54,734 nucleotides of DNA from DASZHJ01 sp035541215 (GTDB lineage Bacteria; Pseudomonadota; Alphaproteobacteria; ATCC43930; CGMCC-115725), in assembly GCA_035541215.1 (NCBI GenBank), contig DATKNV010000006.1:1-54734 (forward strand), written 5' to 3'. The translations under genes and the position numbers were made by a program. The notes under the pieces are model-generated. The model had not been told where the DNA came from, did no database searches, and saw only the letters and a program-made list of their open reading frames with translations. Below, in pieces: positions 36,774 to 45,401 of the stretch; position 1 is the first letter of the stretch, and each line of letters opens with the position of its first letter.

Positions 36774-37151
36774 ATGTCCCGTTTCCTCCTCGCGCTCGCG
36801 GCTGCGATTGCCGGCAGCGCCCTCCTCGCGATCCCCGCGCGCGCACAGAACGCCCAGGCCGGTCAGCAGGTTTTTCGGGCGCAGTGCGGCATCTGCCACG
36901 ACGTGGCGCCCGGCAAGAACCGCATCGGCCCCACGCTCTTCGGGATCGTCGGCCGCAAGGCCGGCAGCGAGGCCGGCTTCACCTATTCCGACGGCAACAA
37001 AAACTCCGGCCTCACCTGGGACGAGACCACGCTTGACAAGTATCTGGCCGACCCCCGCGCCACCATTCCCGGCACGAAGATGACCTATGCCGGCGTCAAG
37101 AACGAGCAGCAGCGAAAGGATTTGATCGCCTACCTGGCGACGCTGCACTGA
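36774..37151 (+). CDS. Periplasmic class I cytochrome c
   Basis: 125 residues. Signal peptide (1-24, ends ARA-QN), haem site C-G-I-C-H in FRAQCGICHDVAPG, a downstream GPTLFGIVGRKAGSEAGF as in cytochrome c2/mitochondrial-type c, the axial methionine in PGTKMTYAGVKN and C-terminal helix RKDLIAYLATL. A soluble electron carrier, suited to take electrons from an outer-membrane or periplasmic donor to a terminal oxidase. It probably shares a transcript with the hemerythrin-like gene. Confidence 0.93.
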   Translation: MSRFLLALAAAIAGSALLAIPARAQNAQAGQQVFRAQCGICHDVAPGKNRIGPTLFGIVGRKAGSEAGFTYSDGNKNSGLTWDETTLDKYLADPRATIPGTKMTYAGVKNEQQRKDLIAYLATLH

Positions 37152-37194
37152 GCGATGGGAAGCCGGAGGGGCTCCGGAGAGCCCCGCCATACCC

Positions 37195-38853
37195 TCAGTG
37201 GACGATCATTCCCGTGAAGACATAGGCCTGCATCATCACGAGGATGCCGACGAGGCAGGCGAGCGCGATCGAATGGAAGAAGACGAAGCGCAGGATCGAG
37301 CCCTCGTGCCCGAACCAGTTCGTCGCCGTCGACGCCACCACGATCGATTGCGCGTCGATCATCTTGCCCATGACGCCGCCCGAGGAGTTCGCCGCGCCCA
37401 TGAGGATCGGCGAGAGCCCCAATTGCTGCGAGGTGACCTTCTGCAGATTGCCGAAGAGCACGTTCGAGGCGGTGTCGGAGCCCGTGAGCGCGACGCCGAG
37501 CCAGCCCAGCAAGGTCCCGAAGAAGGGATAAAGGATGCCTGCATGGGCAAAGGCCAAGCCCAGAGTCGCATCGAGGCCGGAGAGGCGCGTCAAGGTGCCG
37601 ATCCCGAGCATGGCCGAGATCGTGATGAGCGAGATCCCGCAGACCTTGATGGTGCGCCCGTACGCCACCACGAGCCTCCCGGGCGAGAAGCCCATGATGA
37701 AGCCCGCGATGATCGCCGCAATGAGCATTCCCGAGCCCGTGTAGGAGAGCCAGGTGAAGGAGAACACCGCACCCTCCGCCGTCGGCGCCGCCACGACCGG
37801 CGGCACCTTGTTGATGAGCTTATCGAGATCGGGAACCGGGTAGTTCCAGGTCGCGTAGGGATTGACGAGCGCCTTGAACCAGTTCGTGCCCCAGATCAGC
37901 AGCACCGCGCAGACGATGATCCAGGGAATGAGCGACCACCAGACCTCGCCCGCCGTGGGCTTGCGCGCGGCGGCGGCCGGCTGCTTCGGCATCGTAGCCG
38001 CGGAGTCGTCGTGACGCCTGAGCGCGGGCGACGTCCAGAGCTGCTTCGGATGCCAGACCTTGAGGAAGCCGATAAGGCAGGCCATCGAGATCAGCGAGGC
38101 GCCGATGTCGACGATCCAGGGATTGACGAAGTTCGAGATCAGGAATTGCGGGATCGCGAAGGAGACGCCGCAGACGAGGATCGCGGGCCAGATCTCCATC
38201 ATCGCCTTCCGCCCCGCGAAGGCCCAGATGAGCCAGAACGGAACGATGAGCGAGAAGAACGGCAATTGCCGGCCCACCATCGCGCCGAGCAGGAAGGGAT
38301 CGATTCCGGTGACGCTGGCGAGACCCTGGATGGGCGTGCCGAGCGCGCCGTAGGCGACGGGCGCGGTGTTGGCGATCAGCGAAAGCCCCGATGCCGCGAG
38401 CGGCGAGAAGCCGAGGCCGATCAGGATCGCCCCGGTCACGGCGACCGGCGTCCCGAAGCCCGAGGCGCCCTCGAAGAACGCGCCGAAGCAGAAGGCGATC
38501 AACAGCAACTGCAGCCGCCGGTCCGGCGTCACGCCGCCGATCGCCTGCTGGAGCGTCTCGAATGCGCCGGTCTCCTTGGTCAGGCGATAGAGGAAGATGA
38601 CGTTGAGGACGATCCAGCCGATCGGGAAAAAGCCCGTGACGATGCCGAGGACGCTCGCGCGCAGCGCCATCGCCGAGGGCATGGTAAAGATGAGGATCGC
38701 GACGACGTTGGCGGCGATCAGCGCGATCACCGCCGCCAAATGCGCCTTCACCTTTCCGGATGCGAGCAGCACCAGCAGCGTGACGACCGGAACGGCCGCC
38801 GCGATCGTCGACAGCGCCTCGCTGCCGAGCGGATTGTAGATTTGATTCCACAT
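37195..38853 (-). CDS. L-lactate permease (LctP family)
   Basis: 552 residues, full length for LctP/GlcA. Twelve or more membrane helices are visible, including VPVVTLLVLLASGKVKAHLA, the family signature GAFFEGASGFGTPVAVTGAI, and the end SILRFVFFHSIALACLVGIL. It imports lactate or glycolate with protons. The gene is convergent with the cytochrome c gene. No lactate dehydrogenase gene adjoins it. Confidence 0.94.
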   Translation of the reverse strand: MWNQIYNPLGSEALSTIAAAVPVVTLLVLLASGKVKAHLAAVIALIAANVVAILIFTMPSAMALRASVLGIVTGFFPIGWIVLNVIFLYRLTKETGAFETLQQAIGGVTPDRRLQLLLIAFCFGAFFEGASGFGTPVAVTGAILIGLGFSPLAASGLSLIANTAPVAYGALGTPIQGLASVTGIDPFLLGAMVGRQLPFFSLIVPFWLIWAFAGRKAMMEIWPAILVCGVSFAIPQFLISNFVNPWIVDIGASLISMACLIGFLKVWHPKQLWTSPALRRHDDSAATMPKQPAAAARKPTAGEVWWSLIPWIIVCAVLLIWGTNWFKALVNPYATWNYPVPDLDKLINKVPPVVAAPTAEGAVFSFTWLSYTGSGMLIAAIIAGFIMGFSPGRLVVAYGRTIKVCGISLITISAMLGIGTLTRLSGLDATLGLAFAHAGILYPFFGTLLGWLGVALTGSDTASNVLFGNLQKVTSQQLGLSPILMGAANSSGGVMGKMIDAQSIVVASTATNWFGHEGSILRFVFFHSIALACLVGILVMMQAYVFTGMIVH

Positions 38854-38961
38854 TTTGCGTTTCCCCCAATGCTCTTTCAGCCGGCAATTACTTTGCCGCT
38901 AGAGCCTGGATATCACAGCCGGCACTCGAGGAACAGGCTTCAGCGCTGGCAGGGGTGAAAT

Positions 38962-40008
38962 TCAAGCGACCGGCGCCCAGAGCACCTCCTCGATACGCTG
39001 GGCCCCCGTCGCGAGCATCGCGAGCCGGTCGAAGCCGAGCGCGATCCCCGCCGAGGGCGGAAGCCCGTGAGCGAGCGCCGCAAGGAAGTCCTCGTCGATC
39101 GGATAGGCGAAGCCGTAACGGGTGCGTTTGCGAGCGCAATCCGCCTCGAACCGCGCGCGCTGCACCGCAGCATCCGTGAGCTCCCCAAACGCGTTCGCGA
39201 GCTCGAGGCCGCAGACATAGAGCTCGAAGCGCTCGGCGAGGCGGGGATCGCCGGGCTTGGGCCGCGCGAGCGCCGCCATCGAGATCGGGTAGTCCTGGAG
39301 GATCGTGGGCGCGGGCGTGCCGAGCTCGGGCTCGATCCGCGCGAGGAAGATGCGGAAGAACAAATCCTCCCACTCGTCGCCGGGACGCGCCGCGATCCCG
39401 AGCGGCTCCGCGGCCGCGGCGAGGAGATCGAGGCTCGGCGCCGCGGGATCGGGCGCGGTCGCGAGGAGATCGATGCCGCACCAGCGCTCGAAGGCGGCGG
39501 CGACGCCGATCCGCTCGAAGGGAGCCGACGGATCGGAGCGTCGTCCCTGCCAGCGGAACTCCTTCGCCCCCGCCGCGGCGAGCGCCGCCCGCAGCAGCCC
39601 CTCGCAATCCCCCATCAACTCCTCGTAGGAGGCCTGCGCGCGATACCATTCGAGCATGGTGAATTCGGGATGATGCGTCGCACTGCGCTCGCCGTTGCGG
39701 AAGACGCGCGCGAGCTGGAAGAGCCGCGGCACGCCCGCCGCCAGCAGCTTCTTCATCGCGAATTCCGGAGAGGTGTGGAGGTAGCGGCTGCGCTTGCCCT
39801 CGCCGGGCTCCTCGAGCGCGGTCTCGAAGGCCATCAGATGCGGCTCGAGCCCGGGGCTCACCTGGAGCGCCGGCGTCTCCACCTCGACGAAGTCGCGCTC
39901 CGCGAAGAAGCCGCGCGTCGCCGCGGCGATGCGCCCGCGCGCCCTCAGGAACTCGCGCTTCCGTGCGAAGCGATCGGGTCGCCACCAGCCCTCGCGCGCC
40001 TCGCCCAT
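38962..40008 (-). CDS. epmA: Elongation factor P-(R)-beta-lysine ligase EpmA
   Basis: 348 residues, a truncated class II lysyl-tRNA synthetase catalytic core without an anticodon domain. Motifs: RGRIAAATRGFFAERDFVEV, ETPALQVSPGLEPHL, RSRYLHTSPEFAMKKLLAAG, the motif-2 loop FRNGERSATHHPEFTMLEWY, and motif 3 GIALGFDRLAMLATGA. It attaches beta-lysine to EF-P. The EF-P gene lies divergently 206 bp away, which strengthens the call. The aminomutase gene epmB is not in the window. Confidence 0.93.
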   Translation of the reverse strand: MGEAREGWWRPDRFARKREFLRARGRIAAATRGFFAERDFVEVETPALQVSPGLEPHLMAFETALEEPGEGKRSRYLHTSPEFAMKKLLAAGVPRLFQLARVFRNGERSATHHPEFTMLEWYRAQASYEELMGDCEGLLRAALAAAGAKEFRWQGRRSDPSAPFERIGVAAAFERWCGIDLLATAPDPAAPSLDLLAAAAEPLGIAARPGDEWEDLFFRIFLARIEPELGTPAPTILQDYPISMAALARPKPGDPRLAERFELYVCGLELANAFGELTDAAVQRARFEADCARKRTRYGFAYPIDEDFLAALAHGLPPSAGIALGFDRLAMLATGAQRIEEVLWAPVA

Positions 40009-40214
40009 TTCGCCCTCCGGTCCCGCCGGAGAGCAGGCTTAGCGCGGGATCGGAACTGGAACAAGTTCCGGAGATCGCCGATCGCGGGCAGGCTCGGCAG
40101 CGCCGAGGGCTGCGGCCTCTATTCCCCTTCCTTTGGCGCGCCCAAGCTGCTAGGAAGCACCGCCGCCGCGGGCGGCTTGCCCCCCGCGGCCCCGAAATCT
40201 CGAGATCAAGTGTC

Positions 40215-40781
40215 ATGAAGATCAACGCCATCGACATCAAGCCCGGCAACGTGCTGGAGCATCAGGGCAAGCTCTGGATCGTCCTCAAGCGCGAGCTCGT
40301 GCAGCCCGGCAAGGGCGGCGCTTTCGCGCAGGTGGAGATGCGGGACCTCAAATCCGGCGCCAAGGTGAACGAGCGCTACCGCACCCAGGAGACGGTCGAG
40401 CGCGTCCACCTCGACGAGAAGGACATGCAGTTCCTCTACTTCGAGGGCGACCACGCGACCTTCATGGACACCGAGACCTACGAGCAAATCACCGTCGACC
40501 GCGAGCTCATCGGCGAGCCCGCGGACTTCCTCAAGGACAACATGATGGTGACGGTGCAGCTCTACGAGGGCACGCCGATGTCCGTGACGCTGCCGCAGAC
40601 GGTGGTAATGACGGTGGTCGAGGCCGACGCCGTCGTGCGCGGGCAGACCGCCTCCTCCTCCTACAAGCCCGGGAAGCTCGACAACGGCCGCCGCGTGATG
40701 ATCCCGCCGCACATCGGACCGGGGACCCGGATCGTCGTCAACACCGGCGACGGCAGCTACGTCGAGCGCGCCAAGGACTGA
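40215..40781 (+). CDS. efp: Elongation factor P
   Basis: 188 residues from the ATG at 40215. Domain I starts MKINAIDIKPGNVLEHQGKL and carries the modification loop QPGKGGAF with K33, equivalent to the beta-lysylated lysine of E. coli EF-P. The C-terminal KOW/OB domains include SYKPGKLDNGRRVMIPPHIG. EF-P rescues ribosomes stalled at polyproline; the proline-rich OmpA-like protein encoded two genes downstream is an obvious client. Confidence 0.96.
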   Translation: MKINAIDIKPGNVLEHQGKLWIVLKRELVQPGKGGAFAQVEMRDLKSGAKVNERYRTQETVERVHLDEKDMQFLYFEGDHATFMDTETYEQITVDRELIGEPADFLKDNMMVTVQLYEGTPMSVTLPQTVVMTVVEADAVVRGQTASSSYKPGKLDNGRRVMIPPHIGPGTRIVVNTGDGSYVERAKD

Positions 40782-40806
40782 CGCGCGCTAGCGGGCGAGA
40801 ATCCCC

Positions 40807-41622
40807 ATGGCCGTCCGCTCCGCCCTCATCAACGTGATGGCCGGCGCCGCCCTCAAGGCGGCGCGCGGCCTCATCCGCGACTTCGGAGAGGTCGAGCAGC
40901 TCCAGGTCTCGGTCAAGGGACCCGGCGACTTCGTGACGCAAGCCGACATCAAGGCCGAGAAGGTGCTGCGCCAGGAGCTCGCGCGCGCGCGTCCGGGCTA
41001 CGGCTTCCTCATGGAGGAGAGCGGTGAGACGCCCGGCGCCGACGGCCGCCATCGCTGGATCGTCGATCCCCTCGACGGCACCACGAACTTCATGCACGGC
41101 ATCCCGCAGTTCTGCATCTCGATCGGCCTCGAGCGCGAGGGCGAGCTCGTCGCGGGCGTCATTTACGAGCCCGTGCGCGACGAGATGTTCTGGGCCGAGA
41201 AAGGCGCCGGCGCCTACGTCAACGACCGGCGCTTGCGCGTCTCCGCGCGGCGCCAGCTCGGCGAGGCCGTGATCGCCACGGGCATCCCGACCATCCGCGG
41301 CAACGTCGATCGCGAGCTCTACATGCGCACGCTTTCGGCAGTGATGGCCACGACCGTGGGCGTCCGCCGCGCCGGCGCCGCCGCGCTCGACCTCGCCTAT
41401 GTCGCGGCCGGGCGCTACGACGCCTTCTGGGAGTTCGGCCTGAGCCCCTGGGACATGGCCGCGGGGATCGTGCTCATCCGCGAGGCAGGCGGCTACGTCA
41501 GCGACATCGCCGGCGGCCACGACATGATGACGAGCGGCAATCTGCTGGCCGCCAACGCGCACCTGCATCTGCCGCTGGCGGCTCTCCTCAAGGAAGCGAT
41601 GCGCGGGCCGGTTGCGGGCTGA
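40807..41622 (+). CDS. suhB: Inositol monophosphatase family protein
   Basis: 271 residues. Lithium-sensitive phosphatase motifs: ADIKAEKVLRQEL, GFLMEESGE, the metal site WIVDPLDGTTNFMHG, and SPWDMAAGIVLIREAGGYVS. It hydrolyses inositol monophosphates or related sugar phosphates; E. coli SuhB also acts in ribosomal RNA antitermination. It follows efp by 25 bp. The symbol reflects general SuhB-like similarity. Confidence 0.92.
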   Translation: MAVRSALINVMAGAALKAARGLIRDFGEVEQLQVSVKGPGDFVTQADIKAEKVLRQELARARPGYGFLMEESGETPGADGRHRWIVDPLDGTTNFMHGIPQFCISIGLEREGELVAGVIYEPVRDEMFWAEKGAGAYVNDRRLRVSARRQLGEAVIATGIPTIRGNVDRELYMRTLSAVMATTVGVRRAGAAALDLAYVAAGRYDAFWEFGLSPWDMAAGIVLIREAGGYVSDIAGGHDMMTSGNLLAANAHLHLPLAALLKEAMRGPVAG

Positions 41623-41735
41623 ATCCGGGGTGGCAGGCAATACCCGGAATGAGGTATTTTGAGGACGCATCGAAGCGGGGCTTGGCGGCAGATTACCGGA
41701 CGTCGCGGACCTTCTTGGGAGATCGCTGAAAGAGC

Positions 41736-42827
41736 ATGGGCAGCTCACCACCTTCGGCTCGACGGCGCCATGACATCCTGCTCGCGAGCGCCGTGGCGGG
41801 CGTGCTCTCGATCTTCGCCCTGCCGGTGCTCGCGCAAGCGCCGGTGGTGATCGGCGGCCGCGGCCAGCCGAGCGTCTACGTCGACGAGAGCGTCCTCAAT
41901 TCCCTGGGGCCGTCGCCGACCGCCTCCGAGGTGATGCGCAATCCGCAGCAGGGGTCGCCGGGCTCTCCGCGCCTTCATCCGCCGCGCGGCGAGCGCTCGG
42001 CAGCGTCCGGCAAGAAGTCGACCGCTCAGACCGGTTCCAAGGCCAGCGGCAAGAAGACGGCGAGCAAGATGCCGGCTGCGCAGACCGCCTCGACGGGCGC
42101 GAGCCCGGCGCCGCAGCAAGCGAGCGTGCCGCCAACACCGTCTCCCGCCCCCGCACCGCCGCAGCCGCCTGCGCAGGTCGCGACGGTCAATCCGATTGCA
42201 CCGCCCAGTCAGCCGCCGCCCCAGCCGAGCGCGACCGCCTCCGCGCCGGCACCCGCCCCGGCCGCACCACAGGCCGCTGCGCCTCCCTCTCCCACACCGC
42301 CGCCGGCTCCTGCTCCGGCCCCCGCCCAAGCGGCGCCAGCGCCCTCCGCGCCGGCACCTGCACCGGCGCCGTCCGTGACGGCCGCCGCGCCCCAGGCTCC
42401 CTCTGCTGCGCCCCCGGCGCCAACGCCGCCGCCCGCGCCCCGCACCGCGGCCAACACACCGCCGCCGCCCGCGCCGGCGCCGCAACAGACCGCGAGCCTG
42501 CCGCCCTCGGGCGGCCTGCCCGCGCGAATCATGTTTCCGGCGAACGTGACGGATTTGCCGGACCAGGCGAAGCCCTCGCTCGAGGCCGTCGCCAAGGCGA
42601 TGAAGGCGGATGCGAACCTCAAGGTCCAGCTCATGGCCTATGCCAGCGGATCGACGGACCAGACGAGCCAGGCGCGCCGCATCTCGCTCTCGCGCGCGAT
42701 CGCCGTCCGCTCCTATCTGATCGAGCAGGGCGTAAACAGCATGCGCATCGACGTGCACGCGCTCGGCAACAAGACCGACAGCGGCGGGCCGCTCGACCGG
42801 GTCGACGTGATCGCGGTCGAGAAGTGA
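41736..42827 (+). CDS. OmpA-like envelope protein with long proline/alanine linker
   Basis: 363 residues. N-terminal signal or anchor (about 13-34, ending ALPVLAQA), a short globular part (VVIGGRGQPSVYVDESVLNS), a proline/alanine-rich disordered stretch of about 130 residues (roughly 115-250) and a C-terminal OmpA-like domain beginning ARIMFPANVTDLP with the helix ISLSRAIAVRSYLIEQGV. The linker could cross the peptidoglycan. It precedes a MotA/TolQ-like and a MotB-like gene by 37 bp and more, in one direction. Confidence 0.82.
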   Translation: MGSSPPSARRRHDILLASAVAGVLSIFALPVLAQAPVVIGGRGQPSVYVDESVLNSLGPSPTASEVMRNPQQGSPGSPRLHPPRGERSAASGKKSTAQTGSKASGKKTASKMPAAQTASTGASPAPQQASVPPTPSPAPAPPQPPAQVATVNPIAPPSQPPPQPSATASAPAPAPAAPQAAAPPSPTPPPAPAPAPAQAAPAPSAPAPAPAPSVTAAAPQAPSAAPPAPTPPPAPRTAANTPPPPAPAPQQTASLPPSGGLPARIMFPANVTDLPDQAKPSLEAVAKAMKADANLKVQLMAYASGSTDQTSQARRISLSRAIAVRSYLIEQGVNSMRIDVHALGNKTDSGGPLDRVDVIAVEK

Positions 42828-42864
42828 GCCGGGCCCGCCTCGTCGCAGCGGAGGCTCCGCCGCC

Positions 42865-44013
42865 ATGACCCGGCCGCAACCCTATCTCCTGCACATGGCG
42901 CTCTTCGTGGCAGCGGTGCTGCTGGTCTGCGCGCTGCTCTTCTCCTCGCTCGCGCGTTTCTTCCTGGGGAACCCCGCGGTCAACGGCACCATCGTGGGCA
43001 TCATGCTCGCGGGAACCGTTTACGTCTTCCGCCAGGTCATGCTGCTCAACCCCGAGGTCACCTGGATCGAGCGCTATCGGCGCAACCAGGCCCAGCCGAG
43101 CCGCGCGCGCCCGCCGCGTCTCATCGCGCCGATCGTGCAGATGCTCGCGGAGCGCAAGAGCGGACGCGTGAGCCTCTCCGCGACCTCCATGCGAACGCTC
43201 CTCGACGGCATTGCGACCCGGCTCGAGGAGACGCGCGAGACCTCGCGCTATCTGATCGGCCTCCTCATCTGCCTCGGCCTACTCGGCACCTTCTACGGCC
43301 TCCTCGAGACCGTGGGCACGGTGGGGGACGTGCTCGGCGCGCTGAGCTTCGGCGGCAGCAGCGACGTGACCGGCGCTTTCAATCAGCTCAAGACCGGCCT
43401 CCAATCGCCGCTCGAGGGCATGCGCACGGCCTTCAGCGCCTCGCTCTTCGGGCTTGCAGGATTCCTGGTGCTGGGCTTCCTCGACCTCCAGGCGGGCCTC
43501 GCCCAGAACCGCTTCTACAACGAGCTCGAGGAGTGGCTCGCGAGCTTCACGCGGCTTGCGGGCGGCGGCGGCTTCGCCGAGGGCGGCGACACGCCGGTCC
43601 CCGCCTACATTCAGGCGCTCCTGGAGCAGACCGCCGACAGTCTCGAGAGCCTGCAGCGCATCCTCGGCCGCGGCGAGGAGAGCCGCATCACCGCCAACGC
43701 CAACATCGTGAGCCTGACCGAGCGCCTCGGCATGCTCACGGACCAGATGCGGACGGAGCAGAGCCTCCTCGTGCGCCTCGCCGAGGGGCAGATGGAATTG
43801 AAGCCGGTGCTGCAGCGTCTCGCGGACGCCGGGACCCAGCGCTCCCCGGTCCAGGAGGAGGCGCGCAACCACCTCCGCAACATCGAGGTCCACCTCGCCC
43901 GCCTCTACGAGGACGTCTCGCAGGGCCGCAGCAGCGCGGTGCAGGAAATCCGGAGCGAGATCCGGCTCCTCGCGCGCACCATCGCCGCCCTCGCCGAGGA
44001 GGCGGAGCGCTGA
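42865..44013 (+). CDS. MotA/TolQ/ExbB-like proton-channel protein with cytosolic tail
   Basis: 382 residues. Four membrane spans: about 9-30, 40-58, 127-149 (SRYLIGLLICLGLLGTFYGL) and 180-205 (SASLFGLAGFLVLGFLDLQA). The helix pair with LLGTFYGLLETV and the preceding threonine/glycine-rich turns match the MotA_ExbB family. About 175 C-terminal residues form a cytosolic coiled-coil tail. The next gene encodes a MotB-like partner, so the two probably form a proton-driven stator-like complex. Not flagellar by context. A GGAG precedes the start. Confidence 0.85.
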   Translation: MTRPQPYLLHMALFVAAVLLVCALLFSSLARFFLGNPAVNGTIVGIMLAGTVYVFRQVMLLNPEVTWIERYRRNQAQPSRARPPRLIAPIVQMLAERKSGRVSLSATSMRTLLDGIATRLEETRETSRYLIGLLICLGLLGTFYGLLETVGTVGDVLGALSFGGSSDVTGAFNQLKTGLQSPLEGMRTAFSASLFGLAGFLVLGFLDLQAGLAQNRFYNELEEWLASFTRLAGGGGFAEGGDTPVPAYIQALLEQTADSLESLQRILGRGEESRITANANIVSLTERLGMLTDQMRTEQSLLVRLAEGQMELKPVLQRLADAGTQRSPVQEEARNHLRNIEVHLARLYEDVSQGRSSAVQEIRSEIRLLARTIAALAEEAER

Positions 44014-44025
44014 GGCGCCGTTAGC

Positions 44026-45087
44026 ATGGCCTTCCCTTCCCGCCGCCAGCGCCGCCCCGGCATCGACATCTGGCCGGGCTTCGTCGATGCGCTCTCGCAG
44101 CTCCTGATCGTCATCATCTTCGTGCTGCTGATCTTCACGGTGGCGCAGTTCTATCTCACGAACGCGCTCTCCGGCAGCAACGAGGCGCTGGCGCGGCTCA
44201 ACCAGCAGGTCGAGAACCTGAAGAACCTGCTGGCTCTGGAGAACACGACCAGCGACGACCTCCGCCGCAACCTCAAGCAGATCTCCGAGCAGCTCAAGGC
44301 CTCGATCGCCGAGCGCGACAAGCTCCAGGCCCAGGTGGCCGAGCTCACCGCGCGGACCGACGAGCTCCGCGCCACCGCCCGCAACGAGGGCGCGGACAAG
44401 GATGCGCTTCTCAATCAGAAGGAGACGGAGCTGCAGGCGAAGGACGCGGCGCTCGTCCAGGCGCAGAGCCAGCTCGCGCTCCTGAACGAGCAGATCGCGG
44501 CGCTCCGCGACCAGCTCCAGCGCCTCGCCGCCGCCCTCGACGCCTCCGAGCAGAAGGCCAAGGAGCAGGAGGTGCAGATCGCCGATCTCGGCCGCCGCCT
44601 CAACGTGGCGCTCGCCAACAAGGTCCAGGAGCTCGCGACGTATCGCTCGGAATTCTTCGGACGCCTGCGCGAGATCCTCGGCAACCGGCCGGACATCCGG
44701 ATCGTCGGCGACCGCTTCGTTTTCCAGTCGGAGGTCCTGTTCCCGCCGGGAAGCGCCGATCTGAGCCCCGAGGCCAAGACCGAGCTCGATCTTCTCGCGG
44801 GCGCGCTCAAGGACATCGCCGCGAAAATCCCGCAGGAGATACCCTGGGTGCTCAGGGTCGACGGCCATACCGACAAGCGGCCCATCAGCACGCCCCAATT
44901 CCCCTCGAACTGGGAGCTCTCGACGGCGCGCGCGATCGCCGTTACCAAGTATTTGATTTCACAAGGAATCCCGCCGAGCCGCCTGGCCGCCGCGGGCTTC
45001 GGCGAGTTCCAGCCCATCGACCCCGGCGAGGGCGAGGACGCCTATCGCAAGAACCGCCGGATCGAGTTCAAGCTGACGGAGCGCTAG
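44026..45087 (+). CDS. MotB-like single-span protein with coiled coil and OmpA domain
   Basis: 353 residues. N-terminal basic segment, then one span (about 18-42) preceded and entered by GIDIWPGFVDALSQLLIVII with D21 at the position of the essential proton-carrying aspartate of MotB. A periplasmic coiled coil of about 150 residues (45-200) follows, then an OmpA/MotB peptidoglycan-binding domain (FQSEVLFPPGSADLSPEAKT, DGHTDKRPIS, RAIAVTKYLISQGIPPSRLA). The gene is 12 bp after the MotA-like gene. Confidence 0.88.
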   Translation: MAFPSRRQRRPGIDIWPGFVDALSQLLIVIIFVLLIFTVAQFYLTNALSGSNEALARLNQQVENLKNLLALENTTSDDLRRNLKQISEQLKASIAERDKLQAQVAELTARTDELRATARNEGADKDALLNQKETELQAKDAALVQAQSQLALLNEQIAALRDQLQRLAAALDASEQKAKEQEVQIADLGRRLNVALANKVQELATYRSEFFGRLREILGNRPDIRIVGDRFVFQSEVLFPPGSADLSPEAKTELDLLAGALKDIAAKIPQEIPWVLRVDGHTDKRPISTPQFPSNWELSTARAIAVTKYLISQGIPPSRLAAAGFGEFQPIDPGEGEDAYRKNRRIEFKLTER

Positions 45088-45101
45088 GGGCGGCCCCGGG
45101 G

Positions 45102-45130
45102 TTGCGCGGCGTGGGCCGCTTCGCTATAAA
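45102..45130 (+). promoter_or_regulatory. Promoter of rpmE
   Basis: TTGCGC (45102-45107) and TATAAA (45125-45130) with 17 bp between them form a good sigma-70-type promoter, about 30 bp upstream of the L31 start. Confidence 0.55.
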
Positions 45131-45158
45131 GCCGCTCCTTTTGCGAAGGACCGGGTCC

Positions 45159-45389
45159 ATGAAGGAAGGCATCCACCCCGATTACCACGAGATCACCGTG
45201 GTGATGACCGACGGCACCAGCTACAAGACCCGTTCCACCTATGGGAAGGCGGGCGACACGCTGCGCCTCGACATCGACTCGAAGTCGCACCCGGCCTGGA
45301 CCGGCGGCCAGCAGAAGCTGCTCGACACCGGCGGCCAGCTCGCCCGCTTCAACAAGCGCTTCGGCAACCTCGGCGGCAAGAAGAGCTAG
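45159..45389 (+). CDS. rpmE: 50S ribosomal protein L31
   Basis: 76 residues from the ATG at 45159. MKEGIHPDYHEITVVMTDGT and GKAGDTLRLDIDSKSHPAWT are L31 signatures. The zinc-binding cysteines (CxxC) are absent, so this is the C-minus form. It has its own promoter and is convergent with the DUF1465 gene. Confidence 0.95.
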   Translation: MKEGIHPDYHEITVVMTDGTSYKTRSTYGKAGDTLRLDIDSKSHPAWTGGQQKLLDTGGQLARFNKRFGNLGGKKS

Positions 45390-45401
45390 CCCTCAGCGGG
45401 C

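Noticed and set aside
37168..37185. Terminator between cytochrome c and lactate permease
   Set aside because: A 6-bp GC stem (GGGGCT/AGCCCC) is present but without a T tract on either strand, so I did not list it.
42095..42490. CRISPR-like short repeats
   Set aside because: The repetitiveness comes from proline/alanine codons in the OmpA-like protein's linker; there is no regular repeat-spacer pattern.
41736..45087. Zorya anti-phage system
   Set aside because: The MotA-like and MotB-like pair has ZorA/ZorB-like layout, but no ZorC, ZorD or ZorE effector genes are present and the neighbours are L31, an inositol phosphatase and RcdA-like genes. Kept only as an uncharacterised stator-like trio.
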